From: Diogma glabrata | Taxonomy: Eukaryota; Arthropoda; Insecta; Diptera; Cylindrotomidae | Direction of reading: 5' to 3' | NCBI GenBank assembly: GCA_963693315.1 | Contig: OY856188.1 | Location: forward strand, 162,166,002-162,230,001 | DNA: 64,000 nucleotides | In this document: one piece after another, positions 1 through 12,086 of the stretch | Layout of the letters: every line of letters starts with the position of its first letter | How positions within the stretch are numbered: the first letter of the stretch is position 1 | Program-made: the position numbers and the translations under genes | Notes under the pieces: model-generated | Told to the model about the DNA's origin: nothing | Seen by the model: the letters and a program-made list of their open reading frames with translations, nothing else | Database searches by the model: none

Positions 1-575
1 GTCATTAGACACCATATTATGGAAATGCTTTTACATTATATGGGATTTTACATTATTAAAGATTTATTTTTTTATTTCCTCCTGTCGCGGGTGTACAGCC
101 GTTTAAAGAGAAGCCAACATTATATAGCCATTTGTTTCTTACAGCTTACAGCTTCTTACTTACAGCTTACAGTTTCTTACATTCCATTTTTGTTTTAAAA
201 ATAACCATCTTTCAGCTTCATAATGCCACCTTGATTAAATCAATATCTTTAATAGAAAAAGTTTTACAGCTAAAACCACAAAACACAAAAATACGACTTT
301 TCAAGTGCTTTATTTTGTGTGGACCGGAAGTGGCGCGTGCAAAAATTAAATCCTTGTGGATTTTGATTTTTTGAACCCTAAAGAACATTTCCACAAAGAT
401 TGAGTAAAATCTAAAATAGTGCAACAAAATTTTTCTTCTTTTTCGATGATTTCATATGGAACCAAAGTTCAACTTCAAGTCGGCACGGGTTAACTTTATT
501 TGATTGACCTAAAATTTCTTGCAGTTCATTTTTATATGTATACACACCGATTTAGGGGGTGAGACAAAAAAAATA
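1..575. other. Non-coding AT-rich stretch
   Basis: No gene recognised. A short run of the motif cttacag recurs around 136-182. The open frames here are short and show no family motif. Confidence 0.4.
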
Positions 576-612
576 TCATAATTTGTTTTTCCCCATATAG
601 CTAAGGAGCACC

Positions 613-1015
<403 letters not shown>

Positions 1016-1740
1016 AATTCAAAAATTCTATTTTTTTCAAAATTCTAAAAATATTGCAAAAATTATAACAAAATCAAAAATTGAAACTTTTTTCAAAATT
1101 CCAAAAATATTCTAAAAATTAGAATAACATCAAATATTTAAACTTTTTCTAAATTCCGATAATATTCCAAAAATTCTTAAAAATTCAAACATTTTCAAAA
1201 TTCTAAAAATAGTGCAAAAAATATTACAAAATCCTAAATTGAAAATTTTTTGCAAATTCCAAAAATTATAATAAAATCAAAAATTAAAAATTTTTCAAAA
1301 TTCTAAAAATATTTAAAAAATTCTTACAAAATCAACAATTAAAACTCTTTCCGAAATTCTACAAATATTGCAAAAATTATTAAAAAATAAATTCTACAAA
1401 CTTTTTTCAAAATTCCAAAAATATTTCAAAAACTATAAAAAATTCAAAAATTTTCATGTTCAATTTCATTTTCAATTACATTTACGTCATAAAAACAGCT
1501 ACATTTTTTTTCCAAAAAATTGGCTAAAAAAATAAGGCTAAGATCATTTTTTGACACACTTGACAATATTTTTTTTGACAAACTTATAATGCCATAAATC
1601 TCAATAATAATACATAATAATAAATTCATTTCAAACAAAAATTTTATTTTTTTCCAAAAAATTGGGTAAAAAAATAAATAAAAATCTTTCTTTTGACACA
1701 CTTGACAACATTTTTTTGACAAACTTATAATGCAATAATC
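1016..1740. repeat. Left inverted arm of the Crypton-bearing composite element
   Basis: Two blocks are seen. The outer block (1016-1440) is a degenerate minisatellite built on aaaatattgcaaaaatta / tttcaaaattccaaaaa. The inner block (about 1441-1740) has roughly two copies of a 130-bp unit containing ttgacaaacttataatgc and gacacacttgac. The same blocks appear in mirror order and reverse complement at 6900-8058 and 11236-11575, on the other side of the recombinase gene. Seen directly: inverted orientation and matching order of blocks. Inferred: they are the arms of one element. Confidence 0.75.
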
Positions 1741-2754
1741 TAGATTTTGGTCTCACATACCAATCCCTTCCATCAAGATTTCTCCAAATTCAATGTTCCT
1801 ACTCGTAATCACTTAAAATGAACGTTTTTTAAGCCAAAAATATGAAAATTTGATATTTTTGACTCACTTATTGATTTTTTCGACACACTTCCGGTACAGC
1901 TATCGAACATAGCGTCCTCTCGGACCTGTCCCTTGAGTATACCTATTTTTAGAAAAAAAAATTTTTGAAATTCCTCCAGCGGTTTTCCCTGCAGCGTAGG
2001 TAATGACGGCCGGACGGCCGGCAGACAGACTTACATTTTTTTTTTGCTTTTTTAGAATCAGTAGGTCCTAAAACGTCGAGAAATGCCAAAAAAGTGGGGG
2101 TAAGAATTTCACTTTTGGCTCATGAATGTAATATTTAGGTCTTTCAGACCGAAGTAATAATTTTTCGATCCGTAATTAAGTTAATTTAATAATTTCAAAT
2201 AGTTTTGAAAACATTTTAATAAAGAAATATTTAATAAAAAATTAAATGAATCGTTTAAATTAAATTTATTTTCGATCTTGCTTTTATTTCAAATACAAAT
2301 CTTATTTCAATTTAATTTATTTTTTTACCTAACACTTGTTGTTTTCAATAATAAGACCAAAAAAAATTTAATCACTAAAAAATTTGTTAATGATTAAATT
2401 TTTTCAAATCATAAACAATTTATCATATGCTAATGTCAAAATTTATTCAGTTTTCTCCGACAAATTCATTTCATTTCCATTGCATTCATTTTTAAGGAGA
2501 AATGTGAGTAGGTGTATGTAGAGTTTTTTTAATATTCCTACAATTATACTAAAGATATAAAAATAAGTGATAAATGAGAGATAAAACCAGACAAAATGAC
2601 TATCCCGTTTGTGATATTTGAACTGCAAGTTATACATAAAATAAAAAAATGGTTAACCGCAATTTATGTGTGAATTTTATATCACAATTGTGAGGTTTGA
2701 TCTTCAACTCCCCATCTTTTTTTTGATTTGACAGCTTCTGTCAAGTACATCACA
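1741..2754. other. Internal non-coding segment of the composite element
   Basis: No gene recognised. A GC-rich patch near 2008-2030 (gacggccggacggccggc) is short and self-complementary. The rest is AT-rich, with no counterpart seen in the right half of the element. Confidence 0.4.
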
Positions 2755-3049
2755 TTTGTGACAAAGGGACTCGCAAAGGATATGTCATCAGGCTCAATCC
2801 CAATGCAAAAGTTGATAATATGGTTTCCTATATCAAGAGTAAGCTGAACATTGACGATAATAGAAACTTATCTATTCGTTCATTGACACCTAGGAATATT
2901 GAGCTCAGTCGATTAAACTTTATTTCATTTAAGATCAGTCTAACTGAAGTTTATTTGATTTGCCACTAAACGCTACCTTCTGGCTTAAAGGTGTTTTGGT
3001 TCGTCAATTTGTTGATCGTCCTCAAACATCATCATCTTCAAAAAACTAA
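2755..3049 (+). pseudogene. LINE ORF1 (gag-like) fragment, frameshifted
   Basis: In one frame from about 2762 the translation includes VDNMVSYIKSKLNI and LTPRNIELSRLNFISFKIS. It meets a stop at 2967-2969. The adjacent frame then reads ATFWLKGVLVRQFVD and ends at the stop 3047-3049. A short aliphatic beta segment followed by FWxxGVxVRxFV is typical of the C-terminal part of ORF1 proteins of CR1/Jockey-group LINEs, which bind RNA. Upstream parts (PHD-like finger, coiled coil) were not seen, so this is a 3' fragment of ORF1. No ORF2 follows, since a tandem repeat starts at about 3187. The family assignment is by motif only. Confidence 0.6.
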
Positions 3050-3186
3050 AAACTAAACAACTTTTGCTTTCTAGCGTCGTAAGACGTAATAATGTTGCTG
3101 TTCAATATAATACACTGCTTTTCAAAATCAAAATCATAAGCGTGAACTAAATAATAGTATTCAAATTCTAGACCTCTGTTCACCAA

Positions 3187-3780
3187 GCAAAAATAAAAAA
3201 ATATTATCTCAGAATTAGGAGCTATGTAGGAGCTTTCAAAAACCGCAAGAATAAAATTTTGGGCTCCACTCCTAAGCAGAAATCTTCATTTGAAAATGGG
3301 GGTCTAGCTGAACGTTCACTCAGCCCCACACTTTAAAAATAAGTCTAGAGGATCGGGCATAATCTCAAAGTTAGAAGCTATTTAAAAGCTCTTAAGGCTG
3401 TATTCTTTTGATTTTAGAGCTCTACCCCTATTCTTAAAACAACCCAAAAACTGGTTAACCCCTCCCCCCCCTCCCACCATGCAAAAATCAAAAAGATTAT
3501 ATTTCAGAATTATAAGCTATTTAGGAGCTTACAAACCACGCAAGAATAAAATTTTGAGCTCAACCCCCTAAGAAGAAATCTCTATTTGAAAAGGGGGGGG
3601 GCTGAGTGAACGTTCTCTCAGCCCCCCACACCTTAAAATTAACTCCAGAGGATCGTGAATAGTCTCATAATTAGAAGCTATTTAGGAGCTCTGAAGGCTG
3701 CATACTTTTGATTTTGGAGCTCCACCCCTATTCTAAAAACAACCCCACTACTAGTGTGAAAGCGAAGATAACACATAAAA
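3187..3780. repeat. Tandem repeat, about 295 bp x 2
   Basis: The segment starting at 3187 (caaaaataaaaaaatattatctcag) is repeated from 3482 with the same order of sub-motifs: agctatttaggagctt, a C-rich run ending ctcagcccc, then gaggatcg and gattttggagctcc. The second copy is slightly shorter. The phrase taggagct links it to the ~145-bp satellite at 18.5-19.4 kb. Confidence 0.85.
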
Positions 3781-3844
3781 AATGCCATAAAATAAAACAT
3801 TTCTTCATACCTTGTAGTTCTTGAATTAAAAAAACATAAAACAA

Positions 3845-4015
3845 AGCAAATGTTTATTTCTGAGTTGCAACCCTCTAGCAGGAAAACCCGCTCTTGGGTC
3901 AAACACGCCTGAGGGAACTATGTTAAACAGAATCGACAAAAAATGTATTACGGTGGATAAACTTCCGATTTATAGGAGCTTATGTAATGGGCAAGATTTT
4001 AGATGTGGGGTGAAC
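3845..4015. repeat. Single diverged unit of the ~145-bp satellite
   Basis: Contains gagttgcaaccctctag, acacgcctgagggaactatg and aaacttccgattta in the same order as the units of the array at 18549-19400. It is an isolated, diverged monomer. Confidence 0.65.
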
Positions 4016-4019
4016 TTCC

Positions 4020-5269
4020 ATTTTCCGTCCTATAGTAATATACTATAGATTTAAATTATTTTCCACTCACTTTTAACCCCGTTTGTGTAACAACACAACT
4101 GGTTAAACATTCCAATGTACATCCAACACTTCCAGTATTAAATTGTTTTTTTGTTAATTTTCTATACTTTTTCACCTAATTATGAAAAAATTGTAGGGAA
4201 TTAATAAATTAAAATAAAATTTTTGCTGATGAATTTTTTTTAGCTCGTGCTAGGCGAATTTTTTTTTGAAGTTATTCAGTTGGGGTTTGGTAGTTACAGC
4301 GACACAGTGAGTTCTTTTGCTAAACAGTTGTTTTTTTTTTTTTAAAAGTTGGTTTTTTCGAAAAAGTGGAATCAAAAAAATTGAGTTATTTGGTAATGGT
4401 GATAAGGTGTGATTTGAAAATTTTTCGATAAAAATAAAATAAAAATAAACCAATAAATTGGTATAAAAATAAAGAAAAAAGTGGATAGAAACAAGTTTAT
4501 GTGATAAACATTTCCATACAAGGCAAAAATGAATAGGAAAAAATATTATATAAAATAAATATGTAAGAGCATTGAAGTTCATATGTGTTTTCATTTATAA
4601 AAAAACCAAACTCTATCTATCGCTCAACAAATGCCGATTATTTTACTGGTGGCATTGTGACCCCACAAAACCCATTCGTGCCCTCAAGAAAATTTCCGGA
4701 AATAATTTAAGCTCTTGTGATATTATAAGTGAAAATTTTTGTAATATTTTTATTATGTTTATTGTTATTTTTGATGGTTTTTTTGACGATTCAACTCACT
4801 AAATAAGGTCTCGATAAGGTCCAATAAAAACGCTTCATTTATTATTTTTTAACAAATCAAAATGAATTATGTCGATTATTTTTCTCTGGTGGGAAGAAAC
4901 AGCGAATTATAGTGACAATTTTCGGCCTAATTAATATTTTAATTTAAAACAATGTCTGACACAATGTGAAATGTGAATTTACCGAACCATTAAATTTTTT
5001 GTATTGATAAACTAGAACATTATCTCATCTAAGCCAAATAATAAAAATAGGTATTATATTTTATTTTTTATCGTTATAAGTCTTCAATTTTAATAATCTT
5101 ATTAAATTAACACAAATTTGATTTAACAATGTGGCGACATCTTGCGCATTTTAATATAAGATCATATTTGAATTTAGAATCCGCATACATTTGAAATAAA
5201 ACACAATATTTTTTGTGCATTGCAATTCTGCCTAGCAAAAGTTAAAAGTGCAAAAAGTTTTACTTTAAA
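4020..5269. other. AT-rich segment upstream of the recombinase gene
   Basis: No gene recognised. The open frames at 4250-4802 are low-complexity and lack motifs. The last 100-200 bp presumably hold the promoter and 5' UTR of the recombinase gene, but I see no clear TATA/initiator pair. Confidence 0.4.
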
Positions 5270-6562
5270 ATGAACGATAAAACTAAGAAATTTGGAGATA
5301 AACAGGACAATGAAAGAAATCAAGAAATATTAAAAAGGAAGCCGATCAACACTGAAAAATCTCATAGTTCTGTTTGGGAGGAATTTGTCTCATTTCGTGT
5401 TGAAAAAAAATATGACTTGGCGGAGAAGAAAACTCCTGAAGAATTATGTCTTATATTGAAAAATTGGGTAGCTAGTATGAGAAAAAAAGATGGTAGTGAT
5501 TATAAGAAAATGGTGGTGAAACACATCTGGAATGTAATAGCAAAGTTACTTCAAGAACATTACTTTGAAAAATGGAGTATGACAATAAATCCATTTAGTG
5601 ATCAATTATTTAAGTTTTTTTTAATTGCTTCTTACGAGTTAGCATGGCGTGTTGGGGAAGGTGCTAAGTACTATACATTTTATTTCAAAAAGGAAACCGA
5701 TAGTGTTGGTGTTTTTACAAACATAATAGAGTATAATCCCATTTTCTCTAAAGCTGTACAAGGAGGTGCTCAACGACTGTGTGACAGTAAATGGTTAATT
5801 CTAAATAGCAGAAAGCCTGATTTTTGTCCTATTAGGTAATGTTTAGTTATATTATAATTGCCTTCTATTCTCACTAGGATTGCCACTCCATTTTTTTGGA
5901 AGGAAGAAATGGAGGACAAAGTTATTGCAATTTCTGACCATTTATGAATAATAAACGGTCATGCTATACAAAAGGCGTCCTCGGGGTTTTCCTAATAACA
6001 GATAAGCCTCTGTTACTAAAGAAGAATGGTTGGCAACCCCAATGATTACTAATGTAGTTTTTAGATTATACGATGAATTTATTGCAAGAAGAGGGAATAA
6101 TGTGAAGACTGATCGAATGTTTGTAACACCAAATCCATTTTGGCAAAATGGATTGTGGTATAAAAATACACCGGTGGGCATTATTGAAATCAGCAAACGC
6201 CTGAAATTGACAGCTGAAAAGGTTGGCTTAGATATAAAAGAGAAACAAATTCCAAATCACTCGATGAGATCTTCAACTGTGTCTCATTTTAAAAATCTGG
6301 TGTTAGCGATCAACAAATTTTGAAAATTACAGGACACAGCAGTGCGAGTCCTATGAAACCCTACCTGCAATTGGATACTGAACATCACCATGCAATAATA
6401 GAGAGAATGAGGCAGACCCAAACCGCTACTACAACTGAAACCAGTTCAAGTCTTTCAACTAATTCAACACAAATTAACGATATTGCTTCCGAAGCACCAA
6501 GAGTTCCACCAAGAGCTCTAGTCCCACAATTTGATGATTGTAATTTTACATTTACAAAATAA
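5270..6562 (+). pseudogene. Crypton-like tyrosine recombinase, two exons, one frameshift
   Basis: This is a tyrosine recombinase/transposase of the Crypton (DUF3504, ZMYM-like) group, which moves DNA through a circular intermediate and a covalent 3'-phosphotyrosine. Exon 1 (5270-5835) has an N-terminal core-binding region (TPEELCLILKNWVA) and box I Arg in AWRVGEG, then NPIFSKAVQGGAQ. Exon 2 (6065-6562) has box II HxxR as HSMR, the second His in ITGHSS, and the nucleophile Tyr in KPYLQL, followed by a Ser/Thr-rich tail ending FDDCNFTFTK. The start is the first ATG in a good context (aaaATGa). The exons join in phase across a GT-AG intron to give CPIRLYDEF. A one-base deletion near 6299 shifts the frame between HFKNL and GVSDQQILK. 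Length is about 350 residues. No zinc finger is seen. All five recognisable catalytic positions are still present, so decay is recent or slight. Confidence 0.85.
5836..6064 (+). other. Intron of the Crypton-like recombinase gene
   Basis: GTAATG donor at 5836 and TTTTTAG acceptor ending at 6064, 229 bp. Removing it restores the family reading CPI-R-LYDEF with the Arg codon split after its second base. An alternative acceptor at 5877 would give a 42-nt intron and then a stop at the end of IAISDHL, so it was rejected. Confidence 0.8.
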
Positions 6563-6567
6563 ATAAA
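6558..6567 (+). terminator. Overlapping polyadenylation signals of the recombinase gene
   Basis: Two AATAAA hexamers (6558-6563 and 6562-6567) overlap the TAA stop codon at 6560-6562. This would give a very short 3' UTR. Confidence 0.5.
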
Positions 6568-6899
6568 GAAACTGAAAATAATTTTTGAAAATACAAAATA
6601 AATGTAGATAAACACAAAATAAATTCTAAAAACAATTTCTTTAAATTAGAATGAAACATTGGTCAGATATTTTATTTGTTTTCTATACTTCTCCGTAGTC
6701 TAGAGCTATAAAACACTAATTTCAATATAAAAAATTACACAATTTAAATTCTTGCATTTAGAATCATTAGATAAGAATAAAAATAAAACATACATTTTTC
6801 CCAGAAGTTATTTTTAAAAAGTGAGGTTCAAATTCTGTATAAATTATCTATAATTAATTAAGTAGGTAAAGATATATTACCAATTAAACGACAACAAAT
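6568..6899. other. Non-coding segment between recombinase gene and right arm
   Basis: AT-rich; no gene or repeat recognised. Confidence 0.4.
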
Positions 6900-8059
6900 T
6901 CTTGAAAAAAAAAAAATAAAATTAATTGTTTGTTTGAAATGAAATTTTATTATTATTATTGAGAATTATGGCATTATAAGTTTGTCAAAAAAATGTTGTC
7001 AAGTGTGTCAAAAGAATTTTATTTATTTTTTACCCAATTTTTTGGAAAAAAATTAAATTGTTTGTTTGAAATGAAATTACTTCGGTTTTATTATTATTAT
7101 TGAGAATTATGGCATTATAAGTTTGTCAAAAAAATGTTGTCAAGTGTGTCAAAAGAAAGATTTTTATTTATTTTTTTACCTAATTTTTTGGAAAAAAATA
7201 AAATTGTTTGTTTGAAATGAAATTTTATTATTATTATTGAGAATTATGGCATTATAAGTTTGTCAAAAAATGTTGTCAAGTGTGTCAAAAGAAAGGTTTT
7301 TATTTATTTTTACCCAATTTTTTTAGAAAAAAATAAAATTAATAGTTTGTATGACATGAAATTTTATTATTATTATAGAGAATTATGGCATTATAAGTTT
7401 GTCAAAAAAATAATGTCAAGTGTGTCAAAAAATGATTTCATTTATTTTTTAAGCCAATTTTTTGGAAAAAAAATGTAGCTGTTTTTATGACGTAAATGTA
7501 ATTAAAAATGAAATTGGACATGGAAATTTTTGAATTTTTTATAGTTTTTGAAATATTTTTGGAATTTTGAAAAAGTTTGTATTTTTGATTTTGTAATAAT
7601 TTTTGCAATATTTTTAGAATTTCGGCAAAAGTTTTAATTTTTGAATTTGTAAGAATTTTTGGAAAATTTTTAGAATTTTGAGAAATTTTTAATTTCTGAT
7701 TTTATTATAATTTTTGGAATTTGCAAAAAATTTTCAATTTTTGATTTTGTAATAATTTTTGCAATATATTTAGAATTTTGGAAAAGTTTGAATTTTTAAG
7801 AATTTTTGGAATATTATCGGAATTTAGAAAAAGTTTAAATATTTATATTTTCAAATTATTGGAATATTTTTGGAATTTTGAAAAAGTTTGATTTTATTTA
7901 ATTTAACAATATTTTTAGAATTTTGGAAAAAGTTTGAATTTTTAAGAATTTTTGGATTATTATTGGAAATTAGAAAAAGTTTAAATATTTGATTTCATTT
8001 TGATTTTTGGAATATTTTTGGAATTTGGAAAAGGTTTCAATTTTTGAATTTTATAAATA
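6900..8059. repeat. Right inverted arm, proximal part
   Basis: The inner block (about 6930-7500) has about four copies of a 125-150-bp unit with gagaattatggcattataagtttgtcaa and ttgtcaagtgtgtcaaaag. The outer block (7530-8057) is the minisatellite tttttggaattttgaaaaagttt in the orientation opposite to 1016-1440. The arm is cut at 8058 by transposon E1 and resumes at 11236. Confidence 0.8.
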
Positions 8060-11000
8060 TGGGTAGTTTTACACACGAAGGAAGAAAATGAAGCTAATTA
8101 CGGCACGACATGTTTTTTGCGTATAAGTTCTGGCAAGTAGTTTTAGTTAAAGTTGATGACGTTCTTTCAACTTTTCTGAATGTGGCAAGTCAAAAAAAAA
8201 AAAAAAAAGAGTCTCAATAAACAAAATCTCAATATTATCTCAAAATACGAAATAAACATCTAATTAAGTCAAAATCCCAAATATTTAAGTCACTTTGAGA
8301 CCAAGGGACTGAGAATTTATCAATTTATCAGTATTTCGCTTAAAAATGACAAAATTACGCCTAAACAAATAAACGGATTCTATACCAAGGCAATACATAT
8401 TCACGACGTATGAAACTACAAAATTACCTGTAATTAAAAGATATTTTACGAAAATACTTGCCAGGGGACTGATAATTTGAGACCATGGGACTGATAATTT
8501 ATCAGTATTTCGCTTATAAATTCAAAATTACGTCTAAAAAAAATAAATGGATTCTATACCAAGGCAATACATATTCACGTCGTATAAAACTACAAAATTA
8601 CCTGTAATTAAAATACTTTTTACGAAAATACTTGCCAGGGGACTGATAATTTGACTGGACAACACACGATCTTGCTACTAATGATGACTGTTTTGATTGA
8701 TGAAGTCTCGGACTAAGTAAAACACTTGCAATATTATATTTATTGAACTTTAATTAATTCCTGTGACGAGCGATAACTTGATAGAAATATGAATTTCCAA
8801 TATTTTCAATTCATTTTTATTTTCATTTTTATTCACAATCAAAACATGTGCAGTAAAATAATAACAAATTCGTGGGACAAACCTTAATAGGATATATCTT
8901 ATATGAAATATAGAGTAATGTTATGATTTTTTTCACGTTATTAAAGCATCATTATTCAAAATTATTACTACAGTGTAAATTTGTTTCTACACACTTAGAA
9001 TTATTGATTATTTAGTTTACCACCTTTGACTTTCAAGGTGGGACACGCCAGAAGACTGAGAAGACGTTTTGAATAATTTTTTTTGTAAGAAATATATTTC
9101 GAAACGGGTTTGTTTTGGGTGACCAGCTAGACATAGTTAAGGTTTACAAATTTCATTTGAAAAATTTTTTTTTTTTCATATTAATATACGAAATGAGCAG
9201 AGCCGTCCAAAATTCCTATGTTTGTAGAATAGTCGAGGAAAATTAGGTTTTAACTTCTAAGTCCTCAGGGACAGCTCCCATTTTGATGATTTTTTTTTTA
9301 AATGTGTGTTTTTATATATTATTTGAAATCAGAAACATTACAATGTGCGCAATTAAATATTTATCTTGTTTAAATAATAAAAACATAATTTATGGAGAGA
9401 AAAAATTTTGTCACGGTATTTTTTAACTTTTAAATAGTATAATTTAAAAAATTTGTTTTGTTTTCTTTTTTAATTTTTAAAAGCTTTAAATTATACGAAT
9501 ATTGTAAGAAAAAAATTGTAAACAATTATAAATTATTTTGTATTTATTTTACATTTAAATATGAAAATATATAATTCTAAATTCAGAAAGTGTAAACTAT
9601 AAATTCAGGAAATTCGATAATTTTAATTCGATGATTAAAGGGCAGAGAAGTCCCCATATAATGAATAAGCATTTCCATAATCCCACAAAAAAAAATAAAG
9701 TCCTATTTTCATATAATTTAAATTATATGAGTTGAACATGTATGATTCATAGTAACATAACTCTCTCAATTTTAAAGTTACAACTTCCATTAAAAACTCG
9801 ATTTTAAAGGTTCTTTCAAAGCTATAAGATGATATATATTCCAACATGCCTAAGCCCTTCACCTTCAAATTGTTAAGGGTTGAACGACTCGAAAGGAGTG
9901 ATCCGTGCAATATAATGCAAACTTGAAACAGTTATATCTTTGGTATTTTTTATCCCACAGAAAATAAAATAAAACCAATTTTTGGTTAAGAAAAAACCTA
10001 CGTTTTTGTCTGGAGAATTTTTTTACGTATATTTGTTAGTTTTAGAGTTATTTTGAAGAGAAGGTACTTTCTTAGGAAATTTGAAAATTCATTTTTCATT
10101 ATTATCAAACTTTTTTCGTAAAATACGTATTCTAATCTAGCAAAACTTCTGGATCACATAGGTAACACTAAAATACAGCTAGTTCTAAAGGGGCTATGGC
10201 CTATGGTCAATATAAATTCTATTAGGAATGACCGAAATTTTAACGCTGAGTTTCTATTTTGAATTCGAGATGCGCGCATCATAGCTTGGTTTTTTTAATG
10301 CAAACGACTTGAACTAGGGCCCATTTTAAACGTCTTTTCAATCATTACAAAAAAGTATGACAGTTTTGTCCGAAAAATGCATTACTTTTCCGTTATTTAA
10401 CGTTGAATTCTTCGAACCAAGTCGTTAAAAAAATGTCTCGTCATTGAACCATAACTTGCTTCATTTTGGACCTACAACCCTCATAAAAACAACAATCTCT
10501 TGGTTTTTTTAAGTTTCATTTTTGTTGATTACCAAATTTTTGAGAGAACGCTAAGTTTAAGAGTTATTTTCGAAAAACTATCAAAAACCATGCGTTTTTC
10601 GACGAATAATATAAGTTTTCAATCGCAAATAACTCGAAAAATATCGATCTATCGAAAAAACCTTATACAACATTCTATACTTCAAATGTGTCCTTTTATC
10701 TATTTTTGGGGTTACTTTGAGTGAAAAATGTTCCGCCCTCGAGAAGGGGTGGAATCCACCCCAGGATATAAGGGCACATCAGCGCTATGCCACTTTCGTT
10801 CCTTGAGCCATTCCTAAACTACTCACCAAATTTCATGTTAATCGGACAAGGTTCAAAGAATTCGGAGCGAAAAACGTGTCTGTTCGTAAAACTCAGCAAA
10901 GTCTCTATATTAATGATAAATGTATATACAGAAGTTAGACATAGCGTGTACATATTTTGCTACTCTTATAATACCATATTTTTATGTTATTATTAAATGA

Positions 11001-11233
11001 AATTTTCTACAAATTGGAACACAACAATTCTTTTATTGCATAAATTTTGTTAAAAAAATAATTTGTTCATAAATTTTGTTTATATTGTTTAAACAACATA
11101 AATATTTAATTGCGCACATTGTAATGTTTCTGATTTCAAATAATATATAAAAACACACATTTTTAAAACACACACTGAGGACTTAGAAGTTTTACGGATT
11201 TTGAAGCTAATTTTCCTCGACTAGAACTACCCA
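8060..11233 (-). mobile_element. TA-flanked DNA transposon E1 (copy 1), split by E2
   Basis: The left end is TGGGTAGTTTTACACACG (8060) and the right end is GAACTACCCA (ending 11233). It has TA on both sides (8058-8059 and 11234-11235), and minisatellite continues on both sides. The body 8060-9229 is the reverse complement of copy 2 at 20780-21803. It has no transposase ORF, so it is non-autonomous (MITE-like). A TA duplication is what Tc1/mariner-type transposases generate; that superfamily link is inference. AGGGGACTGA-like motifs recur internally at about 8303, 8463, 8488 and 8638. Confidence 0.85.
9230..11223. mobile_element. Long-TIR element E2 nested in E1
   Basis: The ends are TAGTCGAGGAAAATTAG (9230) and its complement CTAATTTTCCTCGACTA (to 11223), with GAA on each side (9227-9229 and 11224-11226). 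The uninterrupted E1 end in copy 2 shows a single such site. Inverted homology continues for about 200 bp: the acttctaagtcctca and gaaatcagaaacattacaatg blocks at 9250-9360 match 11090-11190 in reverse. The interior (9.4-11.0 kb) has no recognisable gene. The superfamily is unknown; a duplication of up to 5 bp (TAGAA) is also possible, depending on where the ends are set. Confidence 0.75.
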
Positions 11234-11235
11234 TA

Positions 11236-11575
11236 CATATATTTAGAATTTTGAAAAAAGTTTCATTTTTTGACTTTGTAAGAATTTTTGGAATATATTT
11301 AGGATTCTGTAAAATTTTAAATTTTTGATTTTATTATAATTTTTGGAATTTTGAAAAAAGTTTCAATTTTTGATTTTGTAATAATTTTTGCAATATTTTT
11401 AGAATTTTGGAAAAGTTTGAATTTTTAAGAATTTCTGGAATATTATCGGAATTTAGAAAAAGTTTATATATTTGATTTATTCTAATTTTTGGAATATTTT
11501 TGAAATTTTGAAAAAGTTTGATTTTATTTAATTTAACAATATGTTTGGAATTTTGATTATAATTTTCCGGCAATG
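11236..11575. repeat. Right inverted arm, distal part
   Basis: The minisatellite resumes directly after the E1 target duplication with the same period and orientation as 7530-8057, so E1 was inserted into a continuous array. Confidence 0.85.
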
Positions 11576-11815
11576 TATTGATGTTTCGTGTAAGTTTTGT
11601 AATAAATTTTTAAACAGAGATAAAAAATACTTGTACTTTAACAAAGAGTTATGTTTGATATACATCGCTGCCCAAAACTAAAAACCATGCCCTCATAAAA
11701 GTTTTTTGCCGAAAACTATATCCTAATCCTTAACCCAGACCGAAGTCTTGATATCTCAGAGCTGTGAGATTTCAGCCCCTCCATATTTTTCTTGTTAAAA
11801 TCATTCATATACGGT
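11576..11815 (+). repeat. Repeat K (copy 1)
   Basis: Reverse complement of 23912-24165: tccggcaatgtattgatgtt, tatgtttgatatacatcgctg and gatatctcagagctgtgag all recur. In both places it abuts the minisatellite on the same relative side, so K and the minisatellite are probably one repeat unit. No coding potential. Confidence 0.75.
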
Positions 11816-12086
11816 GGTGTGGCGATGTTGGTTAGATTTTTTTTCATATCTAAATTTAATTTTAATTTGTTTGCTGTTTATTAAAGAAATTATAATTTAG
11901 AGAGGGCTGTGATGATGGGTCAAATCTCCCTTCTGGAGATCCTGGATGGCATTTTGAGGCACGCATTGTTTTTTATTTTAAATTTCTTGTAAAGAGGTTG
12001 GTTGAAAGAACTTTCACTCAATCGAAGGGTGAATTTCACGTGCACGACCAACTGGTGGACCTTCATGGACCACCAGACAAACCTCA

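Noticed and set aside
4250..4802. Two overlapping open frames upstream of the recombinase
   Set aside because: Low-complexity, Phe/Lys-rich translations on opposite strands with no family features.
5836..5877. 42-nt intron in the recombinase gene
   Set aside because: It is too short and leads to a stop in an unrelated frame; the 229-nt intron restores the family sequence.
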